Position numbers and translations under genes: made by a program
Shown here: piece after piece, positions 14,001 through 26,900 of the stretch
Layout of the letters: each line of letters begins with the position of its first letter
Numbering within the stretch: the first letter of the stretch is position 1
Notes under the pieces: generated by a model
What the model was told of the DNA's origin: nothing
What the model saw: the letters and a program-made list of their open reading frames with translations, nothing else
The model's database searches: none
Source: Hofstenia miamia
Taxonomy: Eukaryota > Xenacoelomorpha > Acoela
Reading direction: 5' to 3'
DNA: 64,000 nucleotides
NCBI GenBank assembly: GCA_004352715.1
Contig: SCFE01000078.1
Coordinates: 1,753,353-1,817,352 of the forward strand

Positions 14001-17000
14001 NNNNNNNNNNNNNNNNNNNNNNNNNNNNNNNNNNNNNNNNNNNNNNNNNNNNNNNNNNNNNNNNNNNNNNNNNNNNNNNNNNNNNNNNNNNNNNNNNNNN
14101 NNNNNNNNNNNNNNNNNNNNNNNNNNNNNNNNNNNNNNNNNNNNNNNNNNNNNNNNNNNNNNNNNNNNNNNNNNNNNNNNNNNNNNNNNNNNNNNNNNNN
14201 NNNNNNNNNNNNNNNNNNNNNNNNNNNNNNNNNNNNNNNNNNNNNNNNNNNNNNNNNNNNNNNNNNNNNNNNNNNNNNNNNNNNNNNNNNNNNNNNNNNN
14301 NNNNNNNNNNNNNNNNNNNNNNNNNNNNNNNNNNNNNNNNNNNNNNNNNNNNNNNNNNNNNNNNNNNNNNNNNNNNNNNNNNNNNNNNNNNNNNNNNNNN
14401 NNNNNNNNNNNNNNNNNNNNNNNNNNNNNNNNNNNNNNNNNNNNNNNNNNNNNNNNNNNNNNNNNNNNNNNNNNNNNNNNNNNNNNNNNNNNNNNNNNNN
14501 NNNNNNNNNNNNNNNNNNNNNNNNNNNNNNNNNNNNNNNNNNNNNNNNNNNNNNNNNNNNNNNNNNNNNNNNNNNNNNNNNNNNNNNNNNNNNNNNNNNN
14601 NNNNNNNNNNNNNNNNNNNNNNNNNNNNNNNNGGGAGGAGCACAGGGAATGGTTTGGTGACCCTGAATGAATGTGCTCTTTCAATGTCACCAGGTTGCAT
14701 ATCATTAGAATTATTCATGCACAGATTTTAAGTTACTATTATCAAATACTGAAATGATTGTCCTAAACAATTAAAAAATAACTTAATAGTTGGATTTGTT
14801 TACTAATTTTGAAAATTTATGTAGCACCTTTGCTGCAACTTGCACACTGAAGAAGTATTTTCTTTATATTTCAGACACAAAATGCCACTCTCTAACTCTG
14901 AAAGACAATCTAAATGGAGGCAACAACAACGGAATACAAAAATAAAGGAAAAAAGGAAAAGATTGAAAAGATAACAAATAAAATCTAACCCTAAAAAATA
15001 TGCTGAAATGCTTGAAAAGGATAGAAAAAGAAAAAGAAAAAAATTGTTCTTTTTTGTATTTTATCAATGATTTTCCGTTCGTAACAAAATCTTTTAACCT
15101 GTGTTCCTGCCAGAATTAGACAACTTTGGACACAGTAACCTCTTGTTTAACCTCATGTTATATGTATTTGAGCGTGACTTATCATTTTTAATCTTATGAG
15201 AATGTAGCAGAAAAATGGAAATATTTTGAATTTCCGTCCGTAACGAAATGTTACCTGATAGGTACAGAAGCAATGAATCATTATAAATACAAATGCTATG
15301 TACTCTTATAAAGCTAATTTAGTGACCTTTCATAACATACCATTACCTGATGAAAATATGCATATACTTCACAGAGATTTTCATACATATAAATGATGTT
15401 GAAACCACCAGATTTTGCGATTCCGTCCGTAACAAAATTTCAAATCCTATTTTTATCAAAGCTGGTCAAGGCTTAATTTTCAAATTGAATTGTGTTGAAG
15501 CCATGCATGATATCCTTCATTTGGTATACAATATTCTTCTCTAATGATGACCCAAACTTTATTGAGTGTCGAATGGACAGCCAACGATACATTGAGTTGC
15601 TGAAAAATGAGTTCATTGCTGAGTTGCGACGTAGAGGAATCTATGAACGATCTCATCTGCAACAGTACNNNNNNNNNNNNNNNNNNNNNNNNNNNNNNNN
15701 NNNNNNNNNNNNNNNNNNNNNNNNNNNNNNNNNNNNNNNNNNNNNNNNNNNNNNNNNNNNNNNNNNNNNNNNNNNNNNNNNNNNNNNNNNNNNNNNNNNN
15801 NNNNNNNNNNNNNNNNNNNNNNNNNNNNNNNNNNNNNNNNNNNNNNNNNNNNNNNNNNNNNNNNNNNNNNNNNNNNNNNNNNNNNNNNNNNNNNNNNNNN
15901 NNNNNNNNNNNNNNNNNNNNNNNNNNNNNNNNNNNNNNNNNNNNNNNNNNNNNNNNNNNNNNNNNNNNNNNNNNNNNNNNNNNNNNNNNNNNNNNNNNNN
16001 NNNNNNNNNNNNNNNNNNNNNNNNNNNNNNNNNNNNNNNNNNNNNNNNNNNNNNNNNNNNNNNNNNNNNNNNNNNNNNNNNNNNNNNNNNNNNNNNNNNN
16101 NNNNNNNNNNNNNNNNNNNNNNNNNNNNNNNNNNNNNNNNNNNNNNNNNNNNNNNNNNNNNNNNNNNNNNNNNNNNNNNNNNNNNNNNNNNNNNNNNNNN
16201 NNNNNNNNNNNNNNNNNNNNNNNNNNNNNNNNNNNNNNNNNNNNNNNNNNNNNNNNNNNNNNNNNNNNNNNNNNNNNNNNNNNNNNNNNNNNNNNNNNNN
16301 NNNNNNNNNNNNNNNNNNNNNNNNNNNNNNNNNNNNNNNNNNNNNNNNNNNNNNNNNNNNNNNNNNNNNNNNNNNNNNNNNNNNNNNNNNNNNNNNNNNN
16401 NNNNNNNNNNNNNNNNNNNNNNNNNNNNNNNNNNNNNNNNNNNNNNNNNNNNNNNNNNNNNNNNNNNNNNNNNNNNNNNNNNNNNNNNNNNNNNNNNNNN
16501 NNNNNNNNNNNNNNNNNNNNNNNNNNNNNNNNNNNNNNNNNNNNNNNNNNNNNNNNNNNNNNNNNNNNNNNNNNNNNNNNNNNNNNNNNNNNNNNNNNNN
16601 NNNNNNNNNNNNNNNNNNNNNNNNNNNNNNNNNNNNNNNNNNNNNNNNNNNNNNNNNNNNNNNNNNNNTTTTGTCCACCTTTCGCTTCAGGTACCGGACA
16701 GCAGTTGCCGACAGCATCCTCTTTCTGCCGCGCCCAGGTAGCGTTTCCACCGTGCCTTTGGCTTTAAACTTGCGAACTATGCTTCCAATTGTGTCTCTTG
16801 AAATATTTAATGTTTTTGCTATCTTTTTATATCCATATCCTCGTTTATGAAGAGAAATGACCTCCTCTCTTGACTTCTTTGACCATTCCCTGGACTTCAC
16901 CATGTTGCAAAGACACCATTAACTGTCAAGAAGGAGCTGAGTATCTCAGGCCTTTTAAATCTGCTTAATTGTTGCTCGTTATGGTTCTGTTCACATCTAC

Positions 17001-20000
17001 AGGTGTGTTTACCACCTGATTGAAAGCACCTGATGGAAACCTCTGTTCTTAAGAGTGGTAATCTTTAAGGGGTTGAATAATTTTGTCAATGACGTAATCA
17101 CAGAAAAGACATTTGTTGGTATGTTACGAAAAATATTGTTGTAATTTAAGTTGCATTTGTCTATTTCACAAGTACTTATTTGTTCTGAATGTAAACAAGA
17201 TAAAAAATAAATGTCAAACTTGCTAAAACACTTTACTGCAGTGGGGGTTGAATAATTTTGAACACAACTGTATATATATATATATATATAAAAGGAAGAG
17301 GGAAAATTGTTCATAATAACAGCAGAATAAATTTTTACTAACCCGTTTATTGAAATTCGACTCTTCCGTTGTACCTTCATGTCGCAAACTCAAACTAGAA
17401 GTAAATCTAAACAAAAGACGAAGTCTACCCCAGCCACCTTTCACACTAACACTGAAACAGAGTACATATCTGATTGTGAATCTACAGCTTTATTGATTCT
17501 AGAAGCCTTAGCAGCGCCACTTAGAAGAATTAATTCTTAATGCACAACCCTAAACAGATCCTCTACGTCTTAGGAGTCAGTCTCCACCATCTACAGTAAC
17601 TGCCGCGTTCACTGTTCCAAATGTTATTGGCACTGATGCCTTCTCTGATGCGGATCTTCCACTGCAATAGAAAGGCTGTGGAAGCTAAAGAAAGTTGAAG
17701 TAGTCCCGGTAGTTGTAGGAGCACTAGGAGCAGTGAGTAAAAACCATAAGAGATACTTGGAGGAGTTGGGAGTACCAAAGTGGGGAGGAACAGTAGCACA
17801 GAAGGCAGCATTGTTAGGAACAGCTTGAGTCCTGAGGAAAGCTCTCATACTCCCTGGGAACTGGTGAGTTCCCCGAGCTGAGAGAGATACCAGCATGAAG
17901 CTGTGAGAAGAAAAGAAATAATAATAATAATAATAATAATTATATATATATAAATATATAAAAGGAAGAGGGAAAATTGTTCATAACAGCAGAATAAATT
18001 TTTAGNNNNNNNNNNNNNNNNNNNNNNNNNNNNNNNNNNNNNNNNNNNNNNNNNNNNNNNNNNNNNNNNNNNNNNNNNNNNNNNNNNNNNNNNNNNNNNN
18101 NNNNNNNNNNNNNNNNNNNNNNNNNNNNNNNNNNNNNNNNNNNNNNNNNNNNNNNNNNNNNNNNNNNNNNNNNNNNNNNNNNNNNNNNNNNNNNNNNNNN
18201 NNNNNNNNNNNNNNNNNNNNACTTAGAAGAATTAATTCTTAATGCACAACCCTAAGCAGATCCTCTACGTCTTAGGAGTCAGTCTCCACCATCTACAGTA
18301 ACTGCCGCGTTCACTGTTCCAAATGTTATTGGCACTGATGCCTTCTCTGATGCGGATCTTCCACTGCATCAGCATCTTGCAGAGACAATTGCGCGCCCAA
18401 AATGTCGAGGAAGATATAGAAGAGAGCTCAACATATTATACAACCTCTTGCGAAACTACAATAAGCTCGATTACGAGAATCGCCGAGACACCTCTTACTG
18501 AATACAAATTCTCCTCTCAGCTCAGCGATACGGATAGGATTTCACCATCACCGCAACGAAGGACATCCTATGATTAGAACTCGGAATTGACCACTTCCCA
18601 CAGCCAGTCATGCCGAAACAACGACACCAGAAGAAAAGCAAGCAGCCCAATAAGAGACAAACCAATTATGGAAACACAAAAAAGAATAGTTCAGTCTCTC
18701 CGCGTTTGGATTTTTTTTGGAATCTGCAGACATTTTTCTCTAGTCCAGTAAGTCCTGGTATTATGCCAGGCCATGAGATGAGACTAATATTAGTTGTGAT
18801 TAATCAACGATTTTGGCTCCCGATTCTTCCTTTGTGGAGGACTTGCCGTTTTCGCCTTTAGCTCCTTTTATAGATGCCTTGTTATCATTGATACACGTTT
18901 TTATAGTGTTATCTCTCTAGCTGGAAGTGAAAATCAGCAACCTCTAATAGACTTAGACATGTTACAACATGTTAATAATCTTGCTATGAATCTGCCAGAA
19001 TCGGCTCAACAAGGTTTTCTAAATTATTATGTGCCACTTTCTCATTTGCCTTAGAGACACATACTACTCCCTTTAGCTCAATTCTTAGCTAGACACCGTA
19101 TTTCTTTGGAAGAAGAAGATCAACAGAATCAAGAACAACCTGAAGATGTTTCAGCAGTAAGCCTGGAAGCTACAGACATTGAATTTCCACCTGGTATCTC
19201 GGAAGATACAGTTTTGCTAGATGCTAATGCACAGCCAGATTACGCCTTCCCCAAAGTAGTTATCAATTGGGGTCGTCTAAAACAGTGCTACTCAAACGCT
19301 GGTACGCGTACCAGTGCCAGTACGCGAGCACTTAGCTGCTGTATGCGGTCAATTAGGAGAAATTGAAAATTGGTAATTTGTTTTATGTTGATAAGAAATT
19401 CTACATAATAATGTTCAATTTGCTTTCCCAGCTATACACTGTTTGGTGAGACTATATACTGTTTCGTTTGGCTACTACAACGATTTACCAGTAATATCAC
19501 AAAGAAACGTTATTTCGTAATTGTTATCCAATATTTCAACAAAGTGAGTTAGCTGTTAGCCCATATTAGTCTATAAAAAGTGTAGTTTCAGTGAGGGAAA
19601 GTGCACAGCCAGTACACAGCATAAAAAAGTTTGAGTAGCACTGATCTGAAGCTCATCACGAACTGCCTCGACGCCTTCAATCGATTAAAGAAACATTTAT
19701 TACTTTCAGCACATTTAGACCTTTTGTTGTAAAGAAGCCTAGGAAACTCTCAGAACACATGGAAAAACATATTTGGCACAAATCCAACCTTTGAAAAAGG
19801 CGAATATCATTGAAAAATCACCTCGTTCTCCGTTTGTTTTTAATTGTTTCACAGTCCCGAGGAACAGAAAGAAAGTGCGCTTAATTGTTGACTTTAATGC
19901 AGTTACTAAGATGTTAACTCACCCAAAATTCTTTTTACCTCAATTTTTGCAAGTTTTTAAAAGATTTCTGCCACCTAAAAACCATGTTATGCTTTCACCT

Positions 20001-20962
20001 GATCTTAAGTCTGCTTTTTACTACTTGGAACTTGCTAAGTACCAACGATAAAAAAGGTTCTTCCTTTCACTGGATGGAAAACGTTACCGGTTAAGCTACA
20101 TCACCCTTTACGTTTCAGATGTTCCTCAATTACATTATCAAACCATTGAAAGAATTATGCAGTCTATGTTGGGGACATTGATAATATTATATTAATATTC
20201 CATATCCAAGTTTAGAGAAATCAAAATTATTTGAAATTCTTAGAAGAATGTGGAATTAAGAAAAAAGCCAACCAGGATGCTGATCACACGATCTGAAGTT
20301 TTACTATGGGCATTAAAGATTTCACCCTAGCGCTCACACCTACTAAAGAGTTTACCATTAGTTCTATTCTTGCCATGAATTTAGAGACAGTGACAGGGAA
20401 ACTTAAAGAAAATTTTGGGACAATCACAAAAGCCTAGCAAAATCACAATTTTGAGAATAAACCGGCACATTTGAAGAATAAATTAATAAATTTTAGAATA
20501 TGGATTATTTTAAGTGAAAGCAAACAGAGGCCGCAAAAAATTAGACGAAATCATGGACCTCTGACGTATAGAGTCCATGGATGAAACCTAACTAATACAC
20601 GCTTAGTAAATTGATTTACATTTTTATTGAATAGATTCTGAAATGAAATATTTGTAAAAAAATTCTAAAAAAATATTTAGGACTCATTTTAAGTGCATTT
20701 TACGTCAACAGCATCAAACTATCGTTTAAAATATATTATGCATAAATCTATGAGGGAGCAAAGGCTAGCGGTTTATTAACAAGTGATAATAACGCATTTC
20801 TGCTCCTCAAACCTTGCAACTAAACATTGAAAATAAGGAGTAATTTAAATTAAAACTACTTAAATTAAGAATTAAACTAAAGCATGTTAATGCATTGTTT
20901 AGGTTTTCAAATTGTCAATTGGTTAGTTATTTTTAAGTATCGTTAAAAACAGTTCCTAACAA

Positions 20963-20997
<35 letters not shown>

Positions 20998-23900
20998 TAA
21001 ATGTTTGCTATTAGACCTTCAAATCTACTATGCCACTTACTAGAAACAATTCAAGCGCATCAGCTCGTTCTACGGCAACCCATTCACTCGATCATATTCG
21101 CCACATTAAAAACTGAGCACATCAAATCAATGAGCTTAGANTCTTCTTAATTTTGGCATCGATACACAACCAACTCACCCTTCATCTTCCCACCAGTCTA
21201 GAACAAATTCTGGTCGAAGAATTACTGCACCTCAAGGATGCTCAGCAATCAAGTGGAAGTAGTTTCTCTCCACTCCTATCATTTACTCCTTCTATTACAT
21301 TGGAAGGTATAGGCTCTGTAAATCCTGGTCTTCTGCGAGGCCATGAGGCCTCTTTAGTTGTTTTTAATGATTCTGGTATTGCAAGTCCTGGTTCTGTATC
21401 AGGCCAGGTTACCTCTTCTCCTAAATCACCGTAACCTGAACTCTCTCTTACTCCAATACAACATGAACTTTCTGAGGATAATTACTTTCAATTACTATTT
21501 TCTTCACACCTTTTGGCTCCGGAAGATGAAGATATAGAGAACACACCTTTTCAGTTTTCTATTGCAGCAGATCCTGTACTCTCAGCTACGCATCATTCTA
21601 TTTACATGTTGTTGTATTGGCAGTCAAATATTTTGGTCGAACAACAACCGGCGCACATAATCGATCTCAACATACTCAATCAGGTCAATGACTTGGCTTT
21701 ACTTCTCCCTGTTTCTGCCAAAGAACGCTTTTTAGACTCCTATGTTTCTATGTCTCGTCTCACTTAACAAGTCATTGGGGAGCGCCTCAGAGACTTTCTA
21801 ATGAGTAACAACATACATTTACAGGAACAAGATAATGATCAGGATCAGCATCCACAAGATGATGAGCCGCCAGATGCCCATCTTTCTTTAGTTCGTTGGA
21901 TTGAACAACATGGTCTGCATTGGGACTCTCAGAGGACATTTCTCAAGCCTGCCTCTTAAATCGTGCTATTGCTTTTCATTTTTTCGTTTTACTGCATTAT
22001 CAATTTTCTACTTTCAATATCCACTGGGGTAGTCTTTCTCAGCTTACTCTTTGGATTCCGGTTTTCCTTCCTCAAGGCACCTATTATTGGCATGTCCAAG
22101 TTTGTTCCTCATGTCTCAAAGAAACCTCGTTCACATCCGCCACTCCTTAAGTTACATCTCATGGTTCAAATTAAAGTGCTCTTGTCTGCCAGTATTATCG
22201 AACCTGCGCCTCGATCACCTTTTTGTTCAAAGTGTTCGCCGTGCCTAAGTCATCCTCTAAAGAAAAAAACTCAGGATAAACTAGATCCCTACCGCTGTCA
22301 ATCCAGCAGATTCACTTTCTAGATCTCATTTATTTCTTACACTTCCTTTCAGGATTACACTACAAATGCTTAATTTTGAACAGACTGCTTTAAAAATATT
22401 GTACTAACTATAAAGAGTGCACTTGTACATGATAAAGCACTTCCATTTTTGTGGAAGAGATAAAAAATATGGTAATAAAAATGCACATAGAGTGGAAAAC
22501 ACGATAGCTGTTATTTAGTGTTTATTCGTGCATAACAAGTGTTATGTTTTTATGTTTACTGGTGATATATTGATGCATATAAAACGAATTTTATTTACTA
22601 AATTAGCTTAATACATAATTTTACGAAGCTTTTACATTAGTTCATTATCATTGGTAGCAGAAGAAATGTGTACAAATTTTCATTGCAATCCACCACGATT
22701 TGATTCATCGATTGATAGCAATTCGAAATGGAAGGAAATAAAAATATGGACGAGTATAACTGATGTTCCAAAGAAAAGCAAGCTTTTGCCATGTTATTAA
22801 ATTTATGTGGTCAAGCAAAAGATATTTGTTTAGATTTGAATATTGCCGAATTTGGTGCTGAAGATGGAACTGGTGTTAAAAAAACCAGATAATGAATATG
22901 CTTAAGAATCTTACTCAAAATTTAAGAATTTAAAAAATGTGATTTATCCATGCGCGATTAAATTGTGGAATTTGAAAAACAAGTACCAGATATAAAACAA
23001 TATAAATTAGATCTATCAAATGGAATATTAGCTGCTGAACTTATTGGCAAAGCTTGCTTAGATGAGAATGAAAAACGCATGATTTTGGAGTCAAATTCGT
23101 TGAAATATGCTAAAATGAAAGCTAAATTACTTCGCATGTATTCGATCTCAGGTCTACCTGCGCCTAAAGAAGTAGTGATAAAAACTGAAGCAAGTAAGTC
23201 TAAAGATGAAAATAGTTCGTTTTGGGCAAATGGAGGAACACGTCAATTTACAAGACGATTTAGAAGTAACAATCGAAGTTATAATTCGCGTGGGCGACCT
23301 TAAAATTTTAGATTTAATTTCCAAGGCAGATGTTTCATTTCCCATTCAAAAATGCATATTCAGAAAGACTGCCCACATAATGCTCTTAATCAATTAACTT
23401 GCTTAAAAGATGATGCAGTTGAGTATGCCGATGCATCAAATGATCCTACCTTTGTATCATATGGATTTTAGTCAACGATTAGTTCAAATCTGAAAAATTT
23501 ATCATGATATGGAATTATCGATACAGGATGCACAAGATCCGTTGCGGGTATTACCTGGGTTAAACAATATGCTTCACTTTTATAGTGCGATATGTCTGTT
23601 TTTGGTAAATGTACCAACAATCATGTTACAACTTTTGTATTTGGTGGTGCTTAACGCATAAAATCTTTTAAAACTATTACAATTCCAATTTCGATTAATG
23701 GGGAAAACTGCTCCCTCACTATTGCAGTTATTAGTGGCAATGTACCGTTATTGATATCTATTAGTAGCTTATCAAAAATGAATGCAGTAATCGATGTTCC
23801 CTAATGGTGATCCCGTTAAAATAAAGTTTCTACAGTCTGGTCATATTGTTTTGAATTTAGCCTCAGGTATGAATTTGCTAAATCATTTTATACATACGTA

Positions 23901-26900
23901 AATAATGTTGATTTGAAATCTGACAATCAGCTACACAAACAATTTGGTCATCCTAATCGCTTGAAACTCCTGAAATTGATTCTGATGCAGGTTATAAGAT
24001 TTTTTTAAATAAACTTCAAAACATTGCTAAGAAATGCTTAACCTATTTTAAATTTGCACATTCACCTCCTAATCCAGCTGTTGCTATTGATCTTTCGTTT
24101 ATTGAAGGCAAGATCATCTTTCATTGTATTATGTTAAAGTCGTGTTTTAGTTGCACTAAAATAATACCAAATAAGAAAAGTAGTACAGATCAACAATCAT
24201 TTATTTCTACCTGGTATGTTTGGTTTGGACCACAGAGCGTTGTTTTAACAGATAATGGTAGTGAGTTTATATCTCAATTTTTTATTGAATTTGGCAACAC
24301 AACGGCCTAAAACCACGACCATTTTCCCATGCAGTTGTAGAAAGGCACAGTGGTCTTATAAAGTCTACTTTCTATAAATTGCGCGAGTACAACAACGCTA
24401 TGGGTGACCACTTACAGCATGAGCAACACACAAGGTTTCTCGCCCTATTGTCTAGCATTTGGGTGAAACCACAATAATGTTAATTGTTTTTTGGATAATA
24501 TTCTTGCACAGCAAGAGCCATCTTCTATGCAATCTGTTATTTTGCATTTGTTAAGGCTGATGCTTGTCAACAATTAAGGCGTGCTTTTCTTCGAAAAGTA
24601 AGAAATGTTGGTGGAAAGTATGCGCATGGCAATAAAGTAATTTTTGGACTACTAGGTTCTGGAAGGGCCCTGCTAATGTGATTGGTAATGATAATGTTAA
24701 AATACTAGTGAAGCAACGACTGATGAAGCTACAGAAACACGTGATAGCAACTCACACACTAAAAAAGATGCGCAAGTTGACCATCCTCAAAATCACACAA
24801 TTGTGGAATGCAGTAATGATGACTAATATTTCTCAGGTGATAGGAATTTAAATGGAAACATAGAATCAAAAAATGTAAGTATAGATGAGTGAAGACATCC
24901 CGTTAGAGAACGACATTTGCCCGTAAGATACAGAGAGCCCTATACGTTTGTAGTAGAGTCTAATGACGCATTTGGAATTATTATGTACAAAATGAAGATT
25001 GTATCGAAGTTTCTCAAAGCGATTATAATGATTCACTAATGGAATTCGGGAATGATACTAAAATAACCTCAACTGTAGTATCTTCTAATTGTGGAAAGTT
25101 ATTAGGGCTCTCAATGTCAAATCGTTCTGACATATCATTTGATGTAATTCGCAAGGTATAACAAATAATCTGTCCTTGACTTATAGTATGATTGAGAATG
25201 TCACGTTTAACAGTTTACTCAGAGACATCTTTCTCCGATTGCTCTTGGGGTGGCTATCTAATTTGTGGGGAAATAATTTGATAAGTTGGTCTGCAAAGAA
25301 GTTACAAAGAGTTGCTCGTAGTTTGCTGGCAACCGAAGCAATTCAGTTCGTTGAAGCAATTGATATGGCAGTTTATCTAATCGAGGTTATTTCTTTTATC
25401 ATTAATGATTCTGTTTTTATTCAAGTCTATACGGACAACAAATCTATATGTCCTGCCTTAGGAAAAGGCGGCATGCCTGAAGAAAAGCGTCTTTGCAAAG
25501 ACTTTAAAAATTGTGTGATGGTATCGGAAAACAGTGGATTATTAATTGAATTCCAACATCTGATATGTTCGTTGACATTATGAAGAAGCCAAAGTCCCCA
25601 ATCTGGAAAGTTTGTAAGAACATTAAAATTCCGGAAATATGTTAAATAGTGTTTATTCGTGTATAACAGGTGTTATGTTTTTATGGTTACTGGTGTTATA
25701 TATGCATATAAAACTATTTTTATTTACCAGTTTAGCTTAATAAATTATTTTACGAAGCTTTTACAGCAGTTCATTATCAATAGCTAGAAATTCGTCGATG
25801 AAGTCGCCTTCAATTTCAGATTTTTCTCGATGTAATTCCGGTTGTGCACAAAGAAACAAAAAAAATTGGGAACATAAAAAACCTTTGTACCACCTCCCCC
25901 TAAACCAAGCCCTCTAACCAATTCAGTAGATTTTCCCATGAAGATAGCATGGAGCTACAAAAGCTAAGACACATTTCCTTGTGTAAAGAAAGCATTCAAA
26001 GAGACCACGTCGCCATTTCATATTTCCCACCAGTATTTACATGAGCAATATGGCCTATTATTTAATGTAAATACCAATAAACATCTTCACTATTGCTGAG
26101 CTTACCGGTCAACAAATCCAGGTGAAAGCAGAATAATTTATTGTTGGTTAAAAATCCAATTAAAAAATTTAACATAACAAGCGAAAGAGTTACACACCAA
26201 ACAACTTTAGATACTGTATAATAAATAGAAAAAGTAATAATGAGCAAATAAACTACCTGTTCCATAAGAAGTTAAACCAGATGCCGCTCTCGACCGTTCC
26301 ACGATTATCAACAACATGTGCTAGCAAATAATTCATACTATAATTCAAAACCGGAGCCGGGCGCAGTTCATGTGGAAGAGGATTCTCCTAAATAACAAAT
26401 ACCAACGTACCACATGACCTACTTAACATACAGCCAGGTAATCTGAAGCATAATTCTGAAATAGGCGACAACGTAATTCTTAATAGAATCCTTGCATAAG
26501 CGCCTTGAGATATGTGGCATTCAAAAACGATGTTTACACTGGAGTAAAAAATTTTGTAGAATTTTTTGTTGGAAAAAAGTCTGATATGTTTCTTAGAATA
26601 TGATTCTTTGTTAACTCATAAGTTGAAGAAGTAAATCATGAATATATTTTGTGGAAAAAAATAATTGAAGCATGTAGTGCAAGAACCTGCTAAGTGCAAA
26701 TTGAATGAAGGCGAATTTTCGTTTGAAATCAGTTAAATTTTTTAATATTGTGTCTGTTAACTGATTCTTCATAAAGCTATAATCAAAAGTAGTGTCACTT
26801 AATTACATGATTATAAAGGAATCGATTTTGCAATTTTGTCAATTAATAAATACGTAATTATGAACATAATTTTTACTAATTAAGGTTAGAAAATATACGC

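Larger units (their letters stand above)
22504..25784 (+). mobile_element. Copia-type LTR retrotransposon with both LTRs and a 5-bp target duplication
   Basis: LTRs at 22509-22650 and 25640-25779, both TG...CA, are flanked by the perfect direct repeat ATAGC (22504-22508 and 25780-25784). A primer-binding site candidate TTGGTAGCAG follows the 5' LTR at once. At about 3.27 kb it is shorter than an intact Copia (about 5 kb). Confidence 0.92.
2277..26256 (-). other. MCM3AP intron 5, about 24 kb, packed with transposons
   Basis: This intron lies between the exon ending ...WN-AG and the exon starting A-CA AGA, so it splits the conserved WNRTR motif. It contains at least ten recognisable element remnants, listed separately. 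The other introns in the window are 76 to about 1,450 bases. Confidence 0.9.

Noticed and set aside
13354-14731. Several ORFs of 350-450 codons on both strands
   Set aside because: Almost all of their length is the 1,000-N gap; no real coding sequence supports them.
15492-16903. Long plus-strand ORFs across the second 1,000-N gap
   Set aside because: They bridge N and join a plus-strand transposase fragment to the antisense of the Tc1 gene; the real frame on the right is minus.
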